Source: DAOTWA01 sp963702935 (lineage in GTDB: Bacteria; Chloroflexota; Anaerolineae; Anaerolineales; Anaerolineaceae). Taken from it: 64,000 bases of DNA. The number at the start of each line of letters is the position of its first letter. Position 1 is the first letter of the stretch. Under the pieces are notes generated by a model. That model worked only from the letters and a program-made list of their open reading frames with translations, was not told the DNA's origin and did not search any database. The DNA lies in NCBI GenBank assembly GCA_963702935.1, contig OY969772.1, positions 5,303,028 through 5,367,027 of the forward strand, written 5' to 3'. This document shows, piece after piece, positions 8,114-17,659 of the stretch. Both the position numbers and the translations under genes were made by a program.

Positions 8114-11100
8114 ATGACCGATCCAGAACTTCCTTCCTCTGAGCGCCCCACCCAGCCGCGAGACCGTTTCCGCCGTCTGGTAACATCCAGCGAGGAGGAT
8201 AACCCGGGCCTCCAACCCACCCCCCAGGAATCCCCGGAGACGCCGCCGGAGGAGCCTGCCCCAAGCCCTCCCTCCGCCGAATCGCCAGAGCCTGCGGCAG
8301 TCGATGAGCAGGCCGGGGAAACGCCGCTCCAACCGGATTCAACGTCCACGCCGCAAGACCTGGCGAGTGAAGAACAGCCCGCCGGACAGCGCCCGGAGGA
8401 AGAATCTCCGAGCGGGACGACTGCGCCCCCCGCACCGGAAAGCTCCCCCGCCGAAGATTTAGCGGCCCCCCAGTCGCCGCCGGCCTCGGAGCCGCCCGAC
8501 CGGCACCCCACCGGCCACCCGGAAAGTACCGGCGGCTGGTATGGGCAGGAGCTGGAAGGGCAGCCGCCGTCGGAAGGCACGCAGCCTACCCAGCCCGTTC
8601 GTGTTTCGCCTTCCCAGTCGACCCGGGTAGTGCCTGTCACCCCTCGCCCGCCGGCGCCGACGCAGGACAACGCGCCGACCATTCCGCCCCCCGCTGTAGA
8701 TGAATACGGAATGCCTTTACCGCGCCGCGTGGACGAGATCGACATGAACGCCACGCGCGTCTCCCCGGTTGCCTATAATCAGAGCAAGCACACTCCTCCT
8801 TCAGAGCAAAGGCCTACGGCCCCAGGGCACCCGGCGAGCCGGACTCCCACGCAGCCGCCCACCCCCTTCCTCTCCACGACCGCTGCCCGGCGCGCACCAC
8901 TCCATAAGACCCAGCCGATCAAGCCCCAACGCTCCGGCCTGCGCAAAACAGCCGGCTGCCTGCTGCGCGGATTGATCGGCCTGTTATTCCTGGCCGTGCT
9001 GGCCGTGGTGGTGGCCGGCTCGGTGCTGGTCTACCAGTATTACACCATCGCGGCCTCCTTGCCCAGCGTCAGCGACTTGCAGCAGCGCGCCTCCCAGTTC
9101 GAGACCACGCGCATTCTGGACCGCAACGGAAACTTGCTCTACGAAATCCTGGATCCGAACGCCGGAAAGCGCACCTATACTCCCCTGGATAAAATCTCGC
9201 CTTACCTGATCGCGGCCACCCTGGCCACGGAAGATAAGGATTTCTACACCCACCCTGGGTTCAACGTGCTGGCCATCGTGCGGGCTTTGTGGCAGAACTA
9301 CACCACCGGCGAGACCGTCTCGGGCGCCTCGACCATCACCCAGCAGTTGGCCCGCGCCCTGCTGCTCACTCCGGAGGAGCGCAGCCAGCAAACCGTGCAG
9401 CGCAAGGCGCGCGAGATCATCCTGGCCGCCGAAATTACCCGGCGTTACACCAAGGATGAGATCCTCGAGCTGTATCTCAACGAAAACTATTACGGGAACC
9501 TGGCCTACGGGATCGAAGCGGCGGCCGAGACTTATTTCAACACCACCGCCGACAAGCTGGATCTGGCCCAGGCTTCCTTCCTGGCCGGCCTGCCCCAGGC
9601 GCCTGCGGTATACGACGTCTATAATAACCGCGACGAGACCCTGCGCCGCCAAAAGACCGTGCTGGTGCTGATGTACCAGGATAGCCAGGAGAAGAACTGC
9701 ATCGAGGTCAGCACCAGCGTCCAACCCGTATGTGTGGATGCAACGGCGGTGGCCGACGCGGCCAACGAGATCGAGAATTATAACTTTACCCCTCCGACCG
9801 GCAACATGCGCTATCCGCACTGGGTCAACTACGTCCGCTCCCTGCTGGAAGCCCAGTTCGACCCACAAACCATCTACCGCTCCGGCTTTACGGTCTACAC
9901 CACCCTGGACCCGGGCTTGCAGGATCAGGCCGAGCAAATCGTGAGCCAGCAAGTGACCGCGCTGGCGGCGCATAACGTGTCGGATGGCGCATTGGTGGCC
10001 ATCCAGCCCAACACGGGCGAGATCCTGGCCATGGTCGGCTCGGCAGATTTCTACAACGATGCCATCTCGGGCCAGGTGAACATGGCGGTCAGCCCGCGCC
10101 AGCCCGGCTCGTCGATCAAGCCGCTGACCTACGTGGCCGCCTTCGAGAAAGGGTGGACGCCGTCCACCTTGATCTGGGACGTGCCTTCCGAATTCCCGCC
10201 CTCGGGCGATCCGGACGACACGAGCCCGCCTTATAAACCGGTCGATTACGATGGCACTTTCCACGGTCCGGTCACCGTGCGCACGCCCTGGCCAATTCTT
10301 ATAACATGCCCGCGGTGAAAACCCTGGACTTCGTGGGCATCTACTCTGATCCGCAGAACCCCGGGCAGGGCGGCCTGATCAATTTCGCCAAGCGCATGGG
10401 CATCACGACCCTGACGCGACCGGATTACGGCCTGTCCTTGACCCTGGGCGGCGGAGACGTCACCTTGTTGGAGCTGACCGGCGCCTACGCGGTCTTCGCC
10501 AATAACGGCCGCCGCGTGCCGCCCGTGGCCATCACCAAGATCGTGGACCACAACGGCAACGTGGTGTACAGACTATACGCCTCCGGCCGGAGACCAGGTC
10601 GTCCGTCCGGAGCACGCTTTCCTGATCACTTCTATCCTTTCGGATAATGCCGCGCGCGCGATGGCATTCGGGGCCAACTCGGTGCTCGACCTGCCTTTCC
10701 CGGCAGCGGCGAAGACCGGCACGACCAACGATTTCCGCGACAACTGGACTCTGGGCTATACGCCCGACATCGCCGTAGGGGTGTGGGTGGGCAACGCCGA
10801 TTATACCCCCATGGTGGATACCACCGGGGTGACCGGCGCGGCCCCGATCTGGGCGCAGTTCATGCAAGCGGCCATCCAGCAGTTGACCGGCGGAAACCCG
10901 ACGCCCTTCTCGCGCCCGCCGGGCATCGTCGAACGGGTGGTGTGCGCCGTCTCGGGCACCGAGCCTTCCGAGTGGTGCCCGCAGCAGCGCAGCGAGTTCT
11001 TCGCCGCCGACCAGTTGCCGCTGCCCAAGGAAGACGACCTCTGGCAGAAGGTTTCGGTGGACACCTGGACGGGCCTGAAGGCTTCCTCGGCCTGCTCGGA

Positions 11101-11743
11101 CTTCGTCGAGGATAAGTTCGCCATGAACGTGAGCGATCCCTGGGCGCAAAAGTGGGTGACAGACACCCCTGCCGGCCAGGCGTGGGCCAAGCAAATGGGC
11201 TTCGATACCCCCATCTTCTTCGCACCGCAAAGCGAATGCACGGCGGACGATCCCCATCCCACTCTGGCCTTCTCCGGCCTGGCAGACGGCTCGGCGGTTA
11301 CCACGCCCAGCCTGGATATCTACGGGGTGGTGGACGCCTCGGCAGATTTCGACTACTTCGACCTGGATTATGGCGTGGGCGACAATCCCCAACAATGGAT
11401 GCCCCTGCTCAGCCACATCACCACCCCGGTCAAGCAGGCCGATAAGCTGTACACCTGGGATGTCAGCGACATGCCTCCCCAGGGAGTCACGCTGCGCCTG
11501 TACCTGCACAGCACCAAGGGGACTTATGCGCAGAAGCTCCTCCACCTGGACATGAAGGTGCCCACGCGCACGCCCACACCGACGCTCACCGCGACGATTA
11601 CACCCACGGCCACGCAGACGCCCCTGCCCACCAGCACCGCTACGCCAAAACCCGCCAATACGGCTACCCCGCAGCCGTCCCCGACCCTGCCGCCCGCGCC
11701 GAGCGATACTCCCGTACCGCCCACCCTTACGGCTACGCAGTAA
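8114..11743 (+). CDS. Class A penicillin-binding protein (transglycosylase/transpeptidase), two frameshifts
   Basis: About 1,210 residues after repair. A long Pro/Glu/Ser-rich cytoplasmic region (about 1-270) precedes one membrane segment and a GT51 transglycosylase domain with the EDKDFYTHPG and ASTITQQLARALLL motifs. The transpeptidase domain shows SPRQPGSSIKPLTY (active-site SxxK), then an S-x-N motif (ANSYN) and a KTGTT motif. The C-terminus ends in a Thr-Pro-rich tail. Frame changes occur near 10284 (within VR-ALANSYN, one base missing or two extra) and near 10579 (TAC-G-CCT, one extra G). All catalytic motifs are intact across the breaks, so the gene is likely functional and the indels may be base-calling errors. 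Confidence 0.85.
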
Positions 11744-12039
11744 GCCAAAGACCTTACGAGGGGTAGTCCTCATGGCGCGCACGTCCTAAGCAGCCTCCCT
11801 TAAGGGGGCGCTACGCGATCCCAAGGTTATTTTGCAATCTCCTCAAAGAAAAATCGGGCAGAATATTGAATTTCATAAGCAAGAACTAAATTTTATCAAG
11901 TTTATACTTGACTAAATAAATATTTGTGCTAATATATAACAGAAATCAATAAACGAATTTAAACATCTTGCGACCAATCAACGATCAGGACATCCAGAAG
12001 AACCCGGATTCTTGATCCACTCAAGGAGGCATAGAGATT
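11744..12039 (+). promoter_or_regulatory. AT-rich leader and promoter of the adhesin-like/YvlB-domain operon
   Basis: This 296-base gap is far more AT-rich than its surroundings. TTGACT (11908-11913) and TAATAT (11930-11935) are 16 bases apart and form the best promoter. AAGGAGG stands 12 bases before the ATG at 12040. No gene is seen in the gap. Confidence 0.5.
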
Positions 12040-13203
12040 ATGGGAAGGCAATCTCTTAGAACCAGCGAAACCCCAACCATCCACGTCATTGCCAGCGGCG
12101 ACCTGCACGTTACCGGTTGGGAGCAATCCGAGATCCAGACAGAAGGCAATCTAAACGTCGAACAACAGGGCGATTCCGTTCGCATCCAATCCGGCGACGA
12201 TGCCACCCTGTTCGTGCCCGCACGGGCCATTTTAGTCGTCGAAAACGTGGGCGGGGACGCCAGCCTGCAAAAGCTAGACGGAGAAGTCGAGGTCAAGCAC
12301 GTGGGCGGCGACTTCCGGTTGAGCCAGTCCGGCGCGATCAGCGCCACGCGGGTAGGCGGCGACCTGGAGGCCAGCCAGCTCCACGGGATCTTGAAGGTAA
12401 GCCACGTGGGCGGCGACCTGCGCGCCAAAGACATGCAGGGAGTCTGCCTGGTCTCTACCGTCGGCGGCAACCTCGAGATGGAGAACGCCGCGCCGGGGCT
12501 CCAGGCCACCATCGGCGGAGATGCACACCTGAGCCTCGCTCCTCAGGCGCAACAGGAATATAGCCTGCGGGCCGGCGGAGACATCCTCTGCCACCTTGAC
12601 CCGGCCGCCGACGCCGTGGTCGAGGTTCGCAGCGGGGGCGGAGACATCTTCCTGCGGCTGCCGGATCGCCAGGAGCACGTCGAGGCGCGCAATTACCACT
12701 TCACCCTGGGCAGCGGCGGCGCCAAGATCTCGCTCATGGCCGGCGGAGACGTGATCCTCACCGGCGAGAAATTCGACCAGGTGCACACCGGCAGCTTTTC
12801 CACCCCTTCCGCCGGCGGCCTATCCGGCCTGGGCGACCGGATTTCCTCTCAGGTGGAAGAGTCCTTGCGCGCGGCCGGGGTCGCCACCAGCGTCTCCCGG
12901 CGCACCGAGGAAACCCTGCGCCGCGCAGAAGAACGCGCCGCGCGGGCGGTAAAACGCGCCGAAGAGCACATCGACCGCGTCGCCGGTCAGTGGGGCGCTC
13001 CCGGCCAACCGGCGCCAGAGCCTTCCCAGGCGGAGGCGGCCCCACAAGCGTCCTCCGCATCTGCCGAAGAGCTCGCCCCGGCGCACGAGCCCGTTTCAGA
13101 AGACGAGCGCCTGTCCGTCCTGCGCATGTTGCAGAATAAGAAGATCACCGTCGAAGAGGCCGAGCAATTATTGGAGGCCCTGGACGCGCAGGACGAGGAA
13201 TAA
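12040..13203 (+). CDS. Beta-helical DUF4097/bactofilin-like protein with C-terminal YvlB/LiaX-type domain
   Basis: 387 residues. Residues 10-250 are a regular repeat with a recurring VGGDL/VGGNLE turn about every 20 residues, the pattern of a right-handed beta-solenoid of the DUF4097 adhesin-like type. A charged Ala/Glu/Arg helix (about 260-310) and a Pro/Ala linker follow. The last 30 residues (SEDERLSVLRMLQNKKITVE..) form the small helical domain seen in YvlB/LiaX and related envelope-stress proteins. There is no signal peptide, so it is probably cytoplasmic or peripheral. The next gene carries the same small domain at its N-terminus 28 bases downstream, suggesting a functional pair. Confidence 0.65.
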   Translation: MGRQSLRTSETPTIHVIASGDLHVTGWEQSEIQTEGNLNVEQQGDSVRIQSGDDATLFVPARAILVVENVGGDASLQKLDGEVEVKHVGGDFRLSQSGAISATRVGGDLEASQLHGILKVSHVGGDLRAKDMQGVCLVSTVGGNLEMENAAPGLQATIGGDAHLSLAPQAQQEYSLRAGGDILCHLDPAADAVVEVRSGGGDIFLRLPDRQEHVEARNYHFTLGSGGAKISLMAGGDVILTGEKFDQVHTGSFSTPSAGGLSGLGDRISSQVEESLRAAGVATSVSRRTEETLRRAEERAARAVKRAEEHIDRVAGQWGAPGQPAPEPSQAEAAPQASSASAEELAPAHEPVSEDERLSVLRMLQNKKITVEEAEQLLEALDAQDEE

Positions 13204-13231
13204 AATCCCCCTGCGGGAAACGAGGCCGGGT

Positions 13232-13900
13232 ATGTCTACACGGGAAGAGCGCACACAAATCCTGCAAATGATCGAAAAGGGCATCCTTTCCCCGCCGGAA
13301 GGGCTGCGCCTCCTGCGCGCGCTTTCGACGCGCCCGGAGGGCAACGAGGCCGCGCCGGAAGCGGGCAGCCTCACATCCGGTTCGGGAGAAGGCCAACCGG
13401 CCGTCGAATTCCGCTCGCCCCCGCCGGCCTCCGCAGATGCACAGGGAAAGACCCTTCCGGAGTTCCGCAACTGGAAACGCTGGTGGAGCATCCCCCTGGG
13501 GATCGGCGTGGTGATCACCCTCCTGGGGGCCAGTCTGATGTTCCTCGCCTTGCAGAAATCCGGCTACGGCTTCTGGTTTTACTGCTCGTGGCTGCCGTTT
13601 CTGCTGGGGATAGCCGTGATCGTGCTGGCCTGGGCCAGCCGCAGCGCTCCCTGGCTGCACGTGCGCGTGCACCGGAAACCGGGTGAAAGCCTGGGCACGA
13701 TCCTGTTCAGCATCCCCCTGCCTTTACGCCCCGCGGCCTGGTTCCTGCGCAATTTCGGCAGCTTGATCCCGGATTTAAAAGGCACCCAGGTCGACGAGCT
13801 GATCCTCGCCCTGGAGAGCTCCGTTCAGGAGGGCGCGCCGGTCTACGTGAACGTGGACGAGGGCGAGGACGGCGAGCAGGTAGAAGTCTTCATCGGCTGA
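13232..13900 (+). CDS. Two-transmembrane protein with N-terminal YvlB/LiaX-type domain
   Basis: 222 residues. Residues 1-32 (REERTQILQMIEKGILSPPE) match the small two-helix domain at the end of the preceding protein. A Pro/Ala-rich linker, two membrane helices at about 88-138 and a C-terminal cytoplasmic domain of about 75 residues follow. The last part is acidic (NVDEGEDGEQVEVFIG). It probably acts with the upstream beta-solenoid protein at the membrane; the family is thought to sense envelope damage. Specific role unknown. Confidence 0.6.
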   Translation: MSTREERTQILQMIEKGILSPPEGLRLLRALSTRPEGNEAAPEAGSLTSGSGEGQPAVEFRSPPPASADAQGKTLPEFRNWKRWWSIPLGIGVVITLLGASLMFLALQKSGYGFWFYCSWLPFLLGIAVIVLAWASRSAPWLHVRVHRKPGESLGTILFSIPLPLRPAAWFLRNFGSLIPDLKGTQVDELILALESSVQEGAPVYVNVDEGEDGEQVEVFIG

Positions 13901-13964
13901 CCTGCTCCGCCCCCCTTGGCCCAGGCCGCCTGCTTTTCCGGCCAGGTCGTGCTGAACGAAAAGG

Positions 13965-14012
13965 AGCATCCCGTTGCTGGCCGGAATCTCACCTGCCTGG
14001 CAACGGGATGCT
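13965..14012. terminator. 13-bp perfect hairpin between convergent genes
   Basis: AGCATCCCGTTGC (13965-13977) is matched by GCAACGGGATGCT (14000-14012) with a 22-base loop. It separates the rightward YvlB-type operon from the leftward beta-lactamase-like gene. It has no T-tract, so the terminator call is tentative. Confidence 0.5.
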
Positions 14013-14065
14013 TGATCCAACGCTCCGCTCGCCCTCACGCCGAAGACGGACAAATTCGAGAAAGT

Positions 14066-15557
14066 CTATTGGGTGGGGGTATTGAAATAGTTATAGATCG
14101 CCGTGGAAAGCTGCGCCGCCATTTCATTGGCCGGATCGAACAGAAGCTGCACCGGGTGGTGCATGTAGAGGGTGACGACGTAGTTGCCGCCGGGAGAATA
14201 AACGATGCCGGCGTCGCCCATGGTGTGGATCAAGCCATCGCTCTCCGTGATCCAGCCGTGCTTGTGCGCGAACTTCGTGCCATCCGGCAGGCCGGCTTGC
14301 AGCAAGACGCCGATGTGGTCGCCTAGCATGTAATTGACCACCAACTGGCATTTGGACTGATCGAACTGGTCCCCGAAGGCCGCGACCAACGTGCCGCCGC
14401 CGGTTTCCGCGCACTGGTAGATGTCCGAGAGCAGCATGCCCATATCCGCGGCCGTGGTCTGGTTGTACACATCCGGCCCGGTATTGATGTCCGTGCGCTG
14501 GTTAGCGGGGGTATTAAAGCGGTCGAGCAACGGCGCGCCGTCGTAGAAGAAGCCGGCCCAGAAGGTGTTTTGCAGGCCGAGGGTCTGCATGTCCTTGCTC
14601 ACGTCGAGCGGCCCGCGGTTGGGATCGATCACCGTCTGGACGACGCGGTCGGTGGCGGCATTGTCGGACTCCCCAAAGACCAGCCCCAGCAACTGGGCCA
14701 CCTCATCCGGAGGCGGAATTCGAGACGCGCCGCATGACCGAAACCAGGATGGGAATTTTAATGGTGCTGGCGGCTGTAAAAGCGATGTCCGGATCTACCG
14801 AAGGATTTTTCCCGCCTTCGTAAGCGAAATGCAGCTCCTGATAGGTCTGCAAATCCTGGATATAAATATCGACCAGTCCATCGAATTTATCCATGTCCAC
14901 GATCTGCTGAAGCAGGATCTGCAAATTTTGCAGGGAAGGCCGCAGGGCCGTGGTCTTATTAATGGACAGATTGACCACTCGCGCCGTGGGGGAATTCAAA
15001 GCGCCTTTGATCAGCGTCATCGCCCGGTCGATGTCCAGCGTGGAGCCGGACTGCCCGGCCTGGAAAGATACGCTCCCGGGAACCGGCATGGCTGCCGAGG
15101 GAGGCTGATCGTAGCGCGCAGAGATCTCGGTCTGCAGGTAGCTGCGCAGCCGATCGTCCGAGATCGTGCTCGCCAGGGGCACTTCGGTGGGGGTCTCCTC
15201 ACGGTTCCAGAGGTGATTCCAGAAACCAACCCAGAAGGATTGGTCGGTGCGCTGTACGTCTGCCGCAGTGAGCATGCTTTCCAGATCCAGCTCGAAGCCG
15301 ACCGTGGAAGGCTTGATCTGGATAACAGCATTCCCATAATGGACTTCTACGGGGAGAGCGTAATACTGCGACACGCGTTCAGCGGCTTGCTGGTGATCCA
15401 ACCCTCCCACCGGCACGCCGGCAATCTTCTGTCCATTCGGGAAAGTTGCCCGAACGCGGCTGAAGCTGACCAATTGAAGGGTGACCAGGATCACCGCAGC
15501 AAAGATGAAAAACAGGGATACCCAACGCAGAGTAGAGAAAGAACTTCTTATCTTCAC
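14066..15557 (-). CDS. Class A beta-lactamase-fold serine hydrolase with N-terminal PG-binding-4-like domain, one frameshift
   Basis: About 496 residues after repair. An N-terminal membrane helix is followed by a domain beginning FPNGQKIAGVPVGGLDHQ, typical of the putative peptidoglycan-binding domain of YoaR/VanW-type proteins. The second half is a class A beta-lactamase fold: STIK (SxxK) in AASTIKIPI, SDN in GESDNAATD, and KHG in place of the usual KTG. The break near 14708 lies at TCC-(G)-GAT, joining NSAS to DEVAQLL, so one extra G is enough. The KHG change and the wall-binding domain argue for a peptidoglycan-directed or non-hydrolytic role rather than antibiotic resistance. Confidence 0.75.
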
Positions 15558-15712
15558 TTGACCTCTTCAGACGCATGGGGGCGTCTAAAGCCCAATTCTA
15601 CCAGATTTTGAGCAAGTTCGATGGAGGAAGGGTGAATTGACAGCTTGCCCTGCAAGCTTTATACTTGGCGCTGTAGAAATCCCTTACAGGAAGCTCTTTT
15701 AGGAGGCCAATT

Positions 15713-16783
15713 TTGAAGAAAGCATTGATCACCGGCATTACCGGCCAGGACGGCTCTTACCTGGCGGAATTACTCCTGTCCAGGGGTTATGAAGTGCACG
15801 GGCTGATCCGCCGCGCCAGCACTTTCAACACCCGCCGCATCGACCACCTGTACCACGACCCGCACGGAAACGGCGAGAAGGTGCATCTCTATCTGCACTA
15901 CGGCGACGTCGCCAGCCCGGACAGTCTTCTGGACGTGATCTACAACGTGCGCCCCGAGGAAATCTATCACCTGGCAGCGCAGAGCCACGTGCGCGTCAGC
16001 TTCGACATGCCTGAATACACCGGAGACGTGACCGGCCTGGGCACCATCCGCATCCTGGAAGCCGTGCGCAAGAGCGGCGCCCAGACGCGCTTCTATCAGG
16101 CCTCCTCCAGCGAGATGTTCGGCGGCGCGCGCCCGCCGCAGAACGAGGCCACGCCCTTCGAGCCACGCAGCCCGTACGCCGCCGCCAAAGTCTATTCTTA
16201 TTGGGTAACGCGCAACTACCGCGAGGGCTATAACCTGTTCGCCTGCAACGGCATCCTCTTCAACCACGAATCGCCCCGCCGTGGCGAGACCTTCGTCACG
16301 CGCAAGATCACGCGCGCGCTGGCCGCCATCCTTGCCGGCCAACAAAAGTACATCTACCTGGGCAATCTGGATGCCAAACGCGACTGGGGCTACGCCCCTG
16401 AATACGTAGAGGTTATGTGGAGCATCCTCCAGCAAGAGCAGCCCGACGATTACGTCATCGGGACGGGAGAAGCGCATTCCGTGCGCGAATTCCTGCAGGA
16501 AGCCTTCGGTTACGTGGGCCTGAACTGGGAAGAATACGTGCGCATCGATCCGCGTTATTTCCGTCCTACCGAGGTAGACTACTTGATGGCCGACCCCAGC
16601 CGGTCGCGCAAGCTGTTGAGCTGGCAGCCCCGGGTGCGTTTCAAAGAATTGGTGCGCATCATGGTCGACGCCGACCTGGAGCTGGCCGGACTGGACTGCC
16701 CGGGCGAGGGCAAGCACGTCCTCGCCGAGCGCTTCGCCGACTGGCATTTCTGGGAAGACCAGGTCATCTCGATGGAAAGATAG
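15713..16783 (+). CDS. gmd: GDP-mannose 4,6-dehydratase
   Basis: 356 residues. It converts GDP-mannose to GDP-4-keto-6-deoxymannose, the precursor of GDP-fucose, GDP-rhamnose and related sugars for surface glycans. ITGITGQDGSYLAELLL is the Rossmann nucleotide-binding motif, QASSSEMFG holds the catalytic Ser/Glu region and SPYAAAKVYSYW the Tyr-x3-Lys pair. The start is TTG with AGGAGG seven bases upstream; there is no ATG nearby. The phosphatase gene follows closely. No epimerase/reductase or glycosyltransferase is adjacent. Confidence 0.93.
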   Translation: MKKALITGITGQDGSYLAELLLSRGYEVHGLIRRASTFNTRRIDHLYHDPHGNGEKVHLYLHYGDVASPDSLLDVIYNVRPEEIYHLAAQSHVRVSFDMPEYTGDVTGLGTIRILEAVRKSGAQTRFYQASSSEMFGGARPPQNEATPFEPRSPYAAAKVYSYWVTRNYREGYNLFACNGILFNHESPRRGETFVTRKITRALAAILAGQQKYIYLGNLDAKRDWGYAPEYVEVMWSILQQEQPDDYVIGTGEAHSVREFLQEAFGYVGLNWEEYVRIDPRYFRPTEVDYLMADPSRSRKLLSWQPRVRFKELVRIMVDADLELAGLDCPGEGKHVLAERFADWHFWEDQVISMER

Positions 16784-16852
16784 ATGGCCCAGTCTCAAAC
16801 CAGCCAACCCACCCATAAGGTATTCCTGAGGGACATGGAAAGGGGAGGGCCA

Positions 16853-17302
16853 ATGCCGTCCGTCCTGTTTATCTGCACGGCCAATATCTGCCGCTCTCCC
16901 ATGGCCATGGCTCTGTTCCGCAACCTGGCCGGGAACGACTGGCTCATCGAGTCGGCCGGCACCTGGGCGGCGGAAGGCCAGCCCGCTGCCGAGGGCGCCG
17001 CGGCGGAGATGGCCGCCCGCGGGCTGGACTTGAGCACCCATCGCTCGCGCTGCGTCAGCCGCGAGCTGATCCAGCCCTTCAACCTGATCCTGACCATGGA
17101 GCGCGGACATAAAGAAGCTCTGCAAGTGGAGTTCTCGGAGATGGCCGAGCGCGTCTTTCTGCTCAGTGAGATGAGCGGCAAGCTCAAGGAGGTAGACGAC
17201 CCCTATGGGGGAACTGCCCAGGATTACCAGGTAGCCGCCCAAACTATCGAGGACTTTCTGGTGAACGGTTCCGAGCGCATCAAGACCCTGGCCCAGGATT
17301 AG
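16853..17302 (+). CDS. Low-molecular-weight protein tyrosine phosphatase family
   Basis: 149 residues from the ATG preceded by GGGGAGG; an ATG at 16784, directly after the gmd stop, would add 23 non-conserved residues. VLFICTANICRSPMA is the CX5R phosphate-binding loop, and DDPYGG near residue 120 carries the general-acid aspartate. Such enzymes often reset tyrosine kinases that control exopolysaccharide synthesis, which would fit the neighbouring gmd, but arsenate-reductase-like members also exist. Confidence 0.85.
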   Translation: MPSVLFICTANICRSPMAMALFRNLAGNDWLIESAGTWAAEGQPAAEGAAAEMAARGLDLSTHRSRCVSRELIQPFNLILTMERGHKEALQVEFSEMAERVFLLSEMSGKLKEVDDPYGGTAQDYQVAAQTIEDFLVNGSERIKTLAQD

Positions 17303-17659
17303 GGGGCGAGATTAGAAAGTAGAGAGTAGAGAACAGAAATCAGTGCCCAGTGGGCAGCAGGCAGGAGGGAGGCCTGGTAAAACTAGAGGAGGAGTTCAAG
17401 CGCGAAGCCCGTCAGGATTACACAAGTCAATGCTCCTCGTACGCCACCAGGCTTTCTCAAAGTCAAATTATGTCATTGCTTCACCCCGGTGTCCTTTCCG
17501 GGGTGAAGCAATCTGAGGGCCGGCGTTGGGATTGCTTCGACCGGCACAGAACGCCGGTCTCGCAATGACATATTCGAGAAGGCCATGTCCCTGCTCCCTG
17601 GTCGCCTGATCCCTTATGGCCTGATCGCCTGTTTCCTCATGGCCTGATCGCCTGGTCTT
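17303..17659. other. Non-coding gap with palindromic repeat element
   Basis: No convincing gene is seen between the phosphatase and the insertion sequence. The gap holds the two-hairpin repeat element described separately, then a degenerate tandem repeat of about 17 bases (two copies of ATGGCCTGATCGCCTG-like sequence near 17616-17652), and finally the left copy of the insertion-sequence target duplication. Confidence 0.6.
17469..17572. repeat. MITE/REP-like element with terminal inverted repeats and two hairpins
   Basis: TATGTCATTGC (17469-17479) at one end is the exact reverse complement of GCAATGACATA (17562-17572) at the other. Inside, ATTGCTTCACCCCGG (17475-17489) pairs perfectly with 17498-17512, and a second hairpin GACCGGC/GCCGGTC follows. 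The GCAATGACA/GCTTC wording resembles dispersed palindromic repeats seen in many bacterial genomes. It is non-coding. Confidence 0.65.

Noticed and set aside
8014..8754. Leftward 246-codon frame
   Set aside because: Antisense of the Pro/Glu-rich N-terminus of the penicillin-binding protein; composition is low-complexity.
14066..15557. Beta-lactam resistance gene
   Set aside because: The KTG motif is KHG and a wall-binding domain is fused; a peptidoglycan role is more likely than antibiotic hydrolysis.
17600..17652. CRISPR-like repeats
   Set aside because: Only two degenerate GGCCTGATCGCCTG copies with no spacers of even length; no cas genes.
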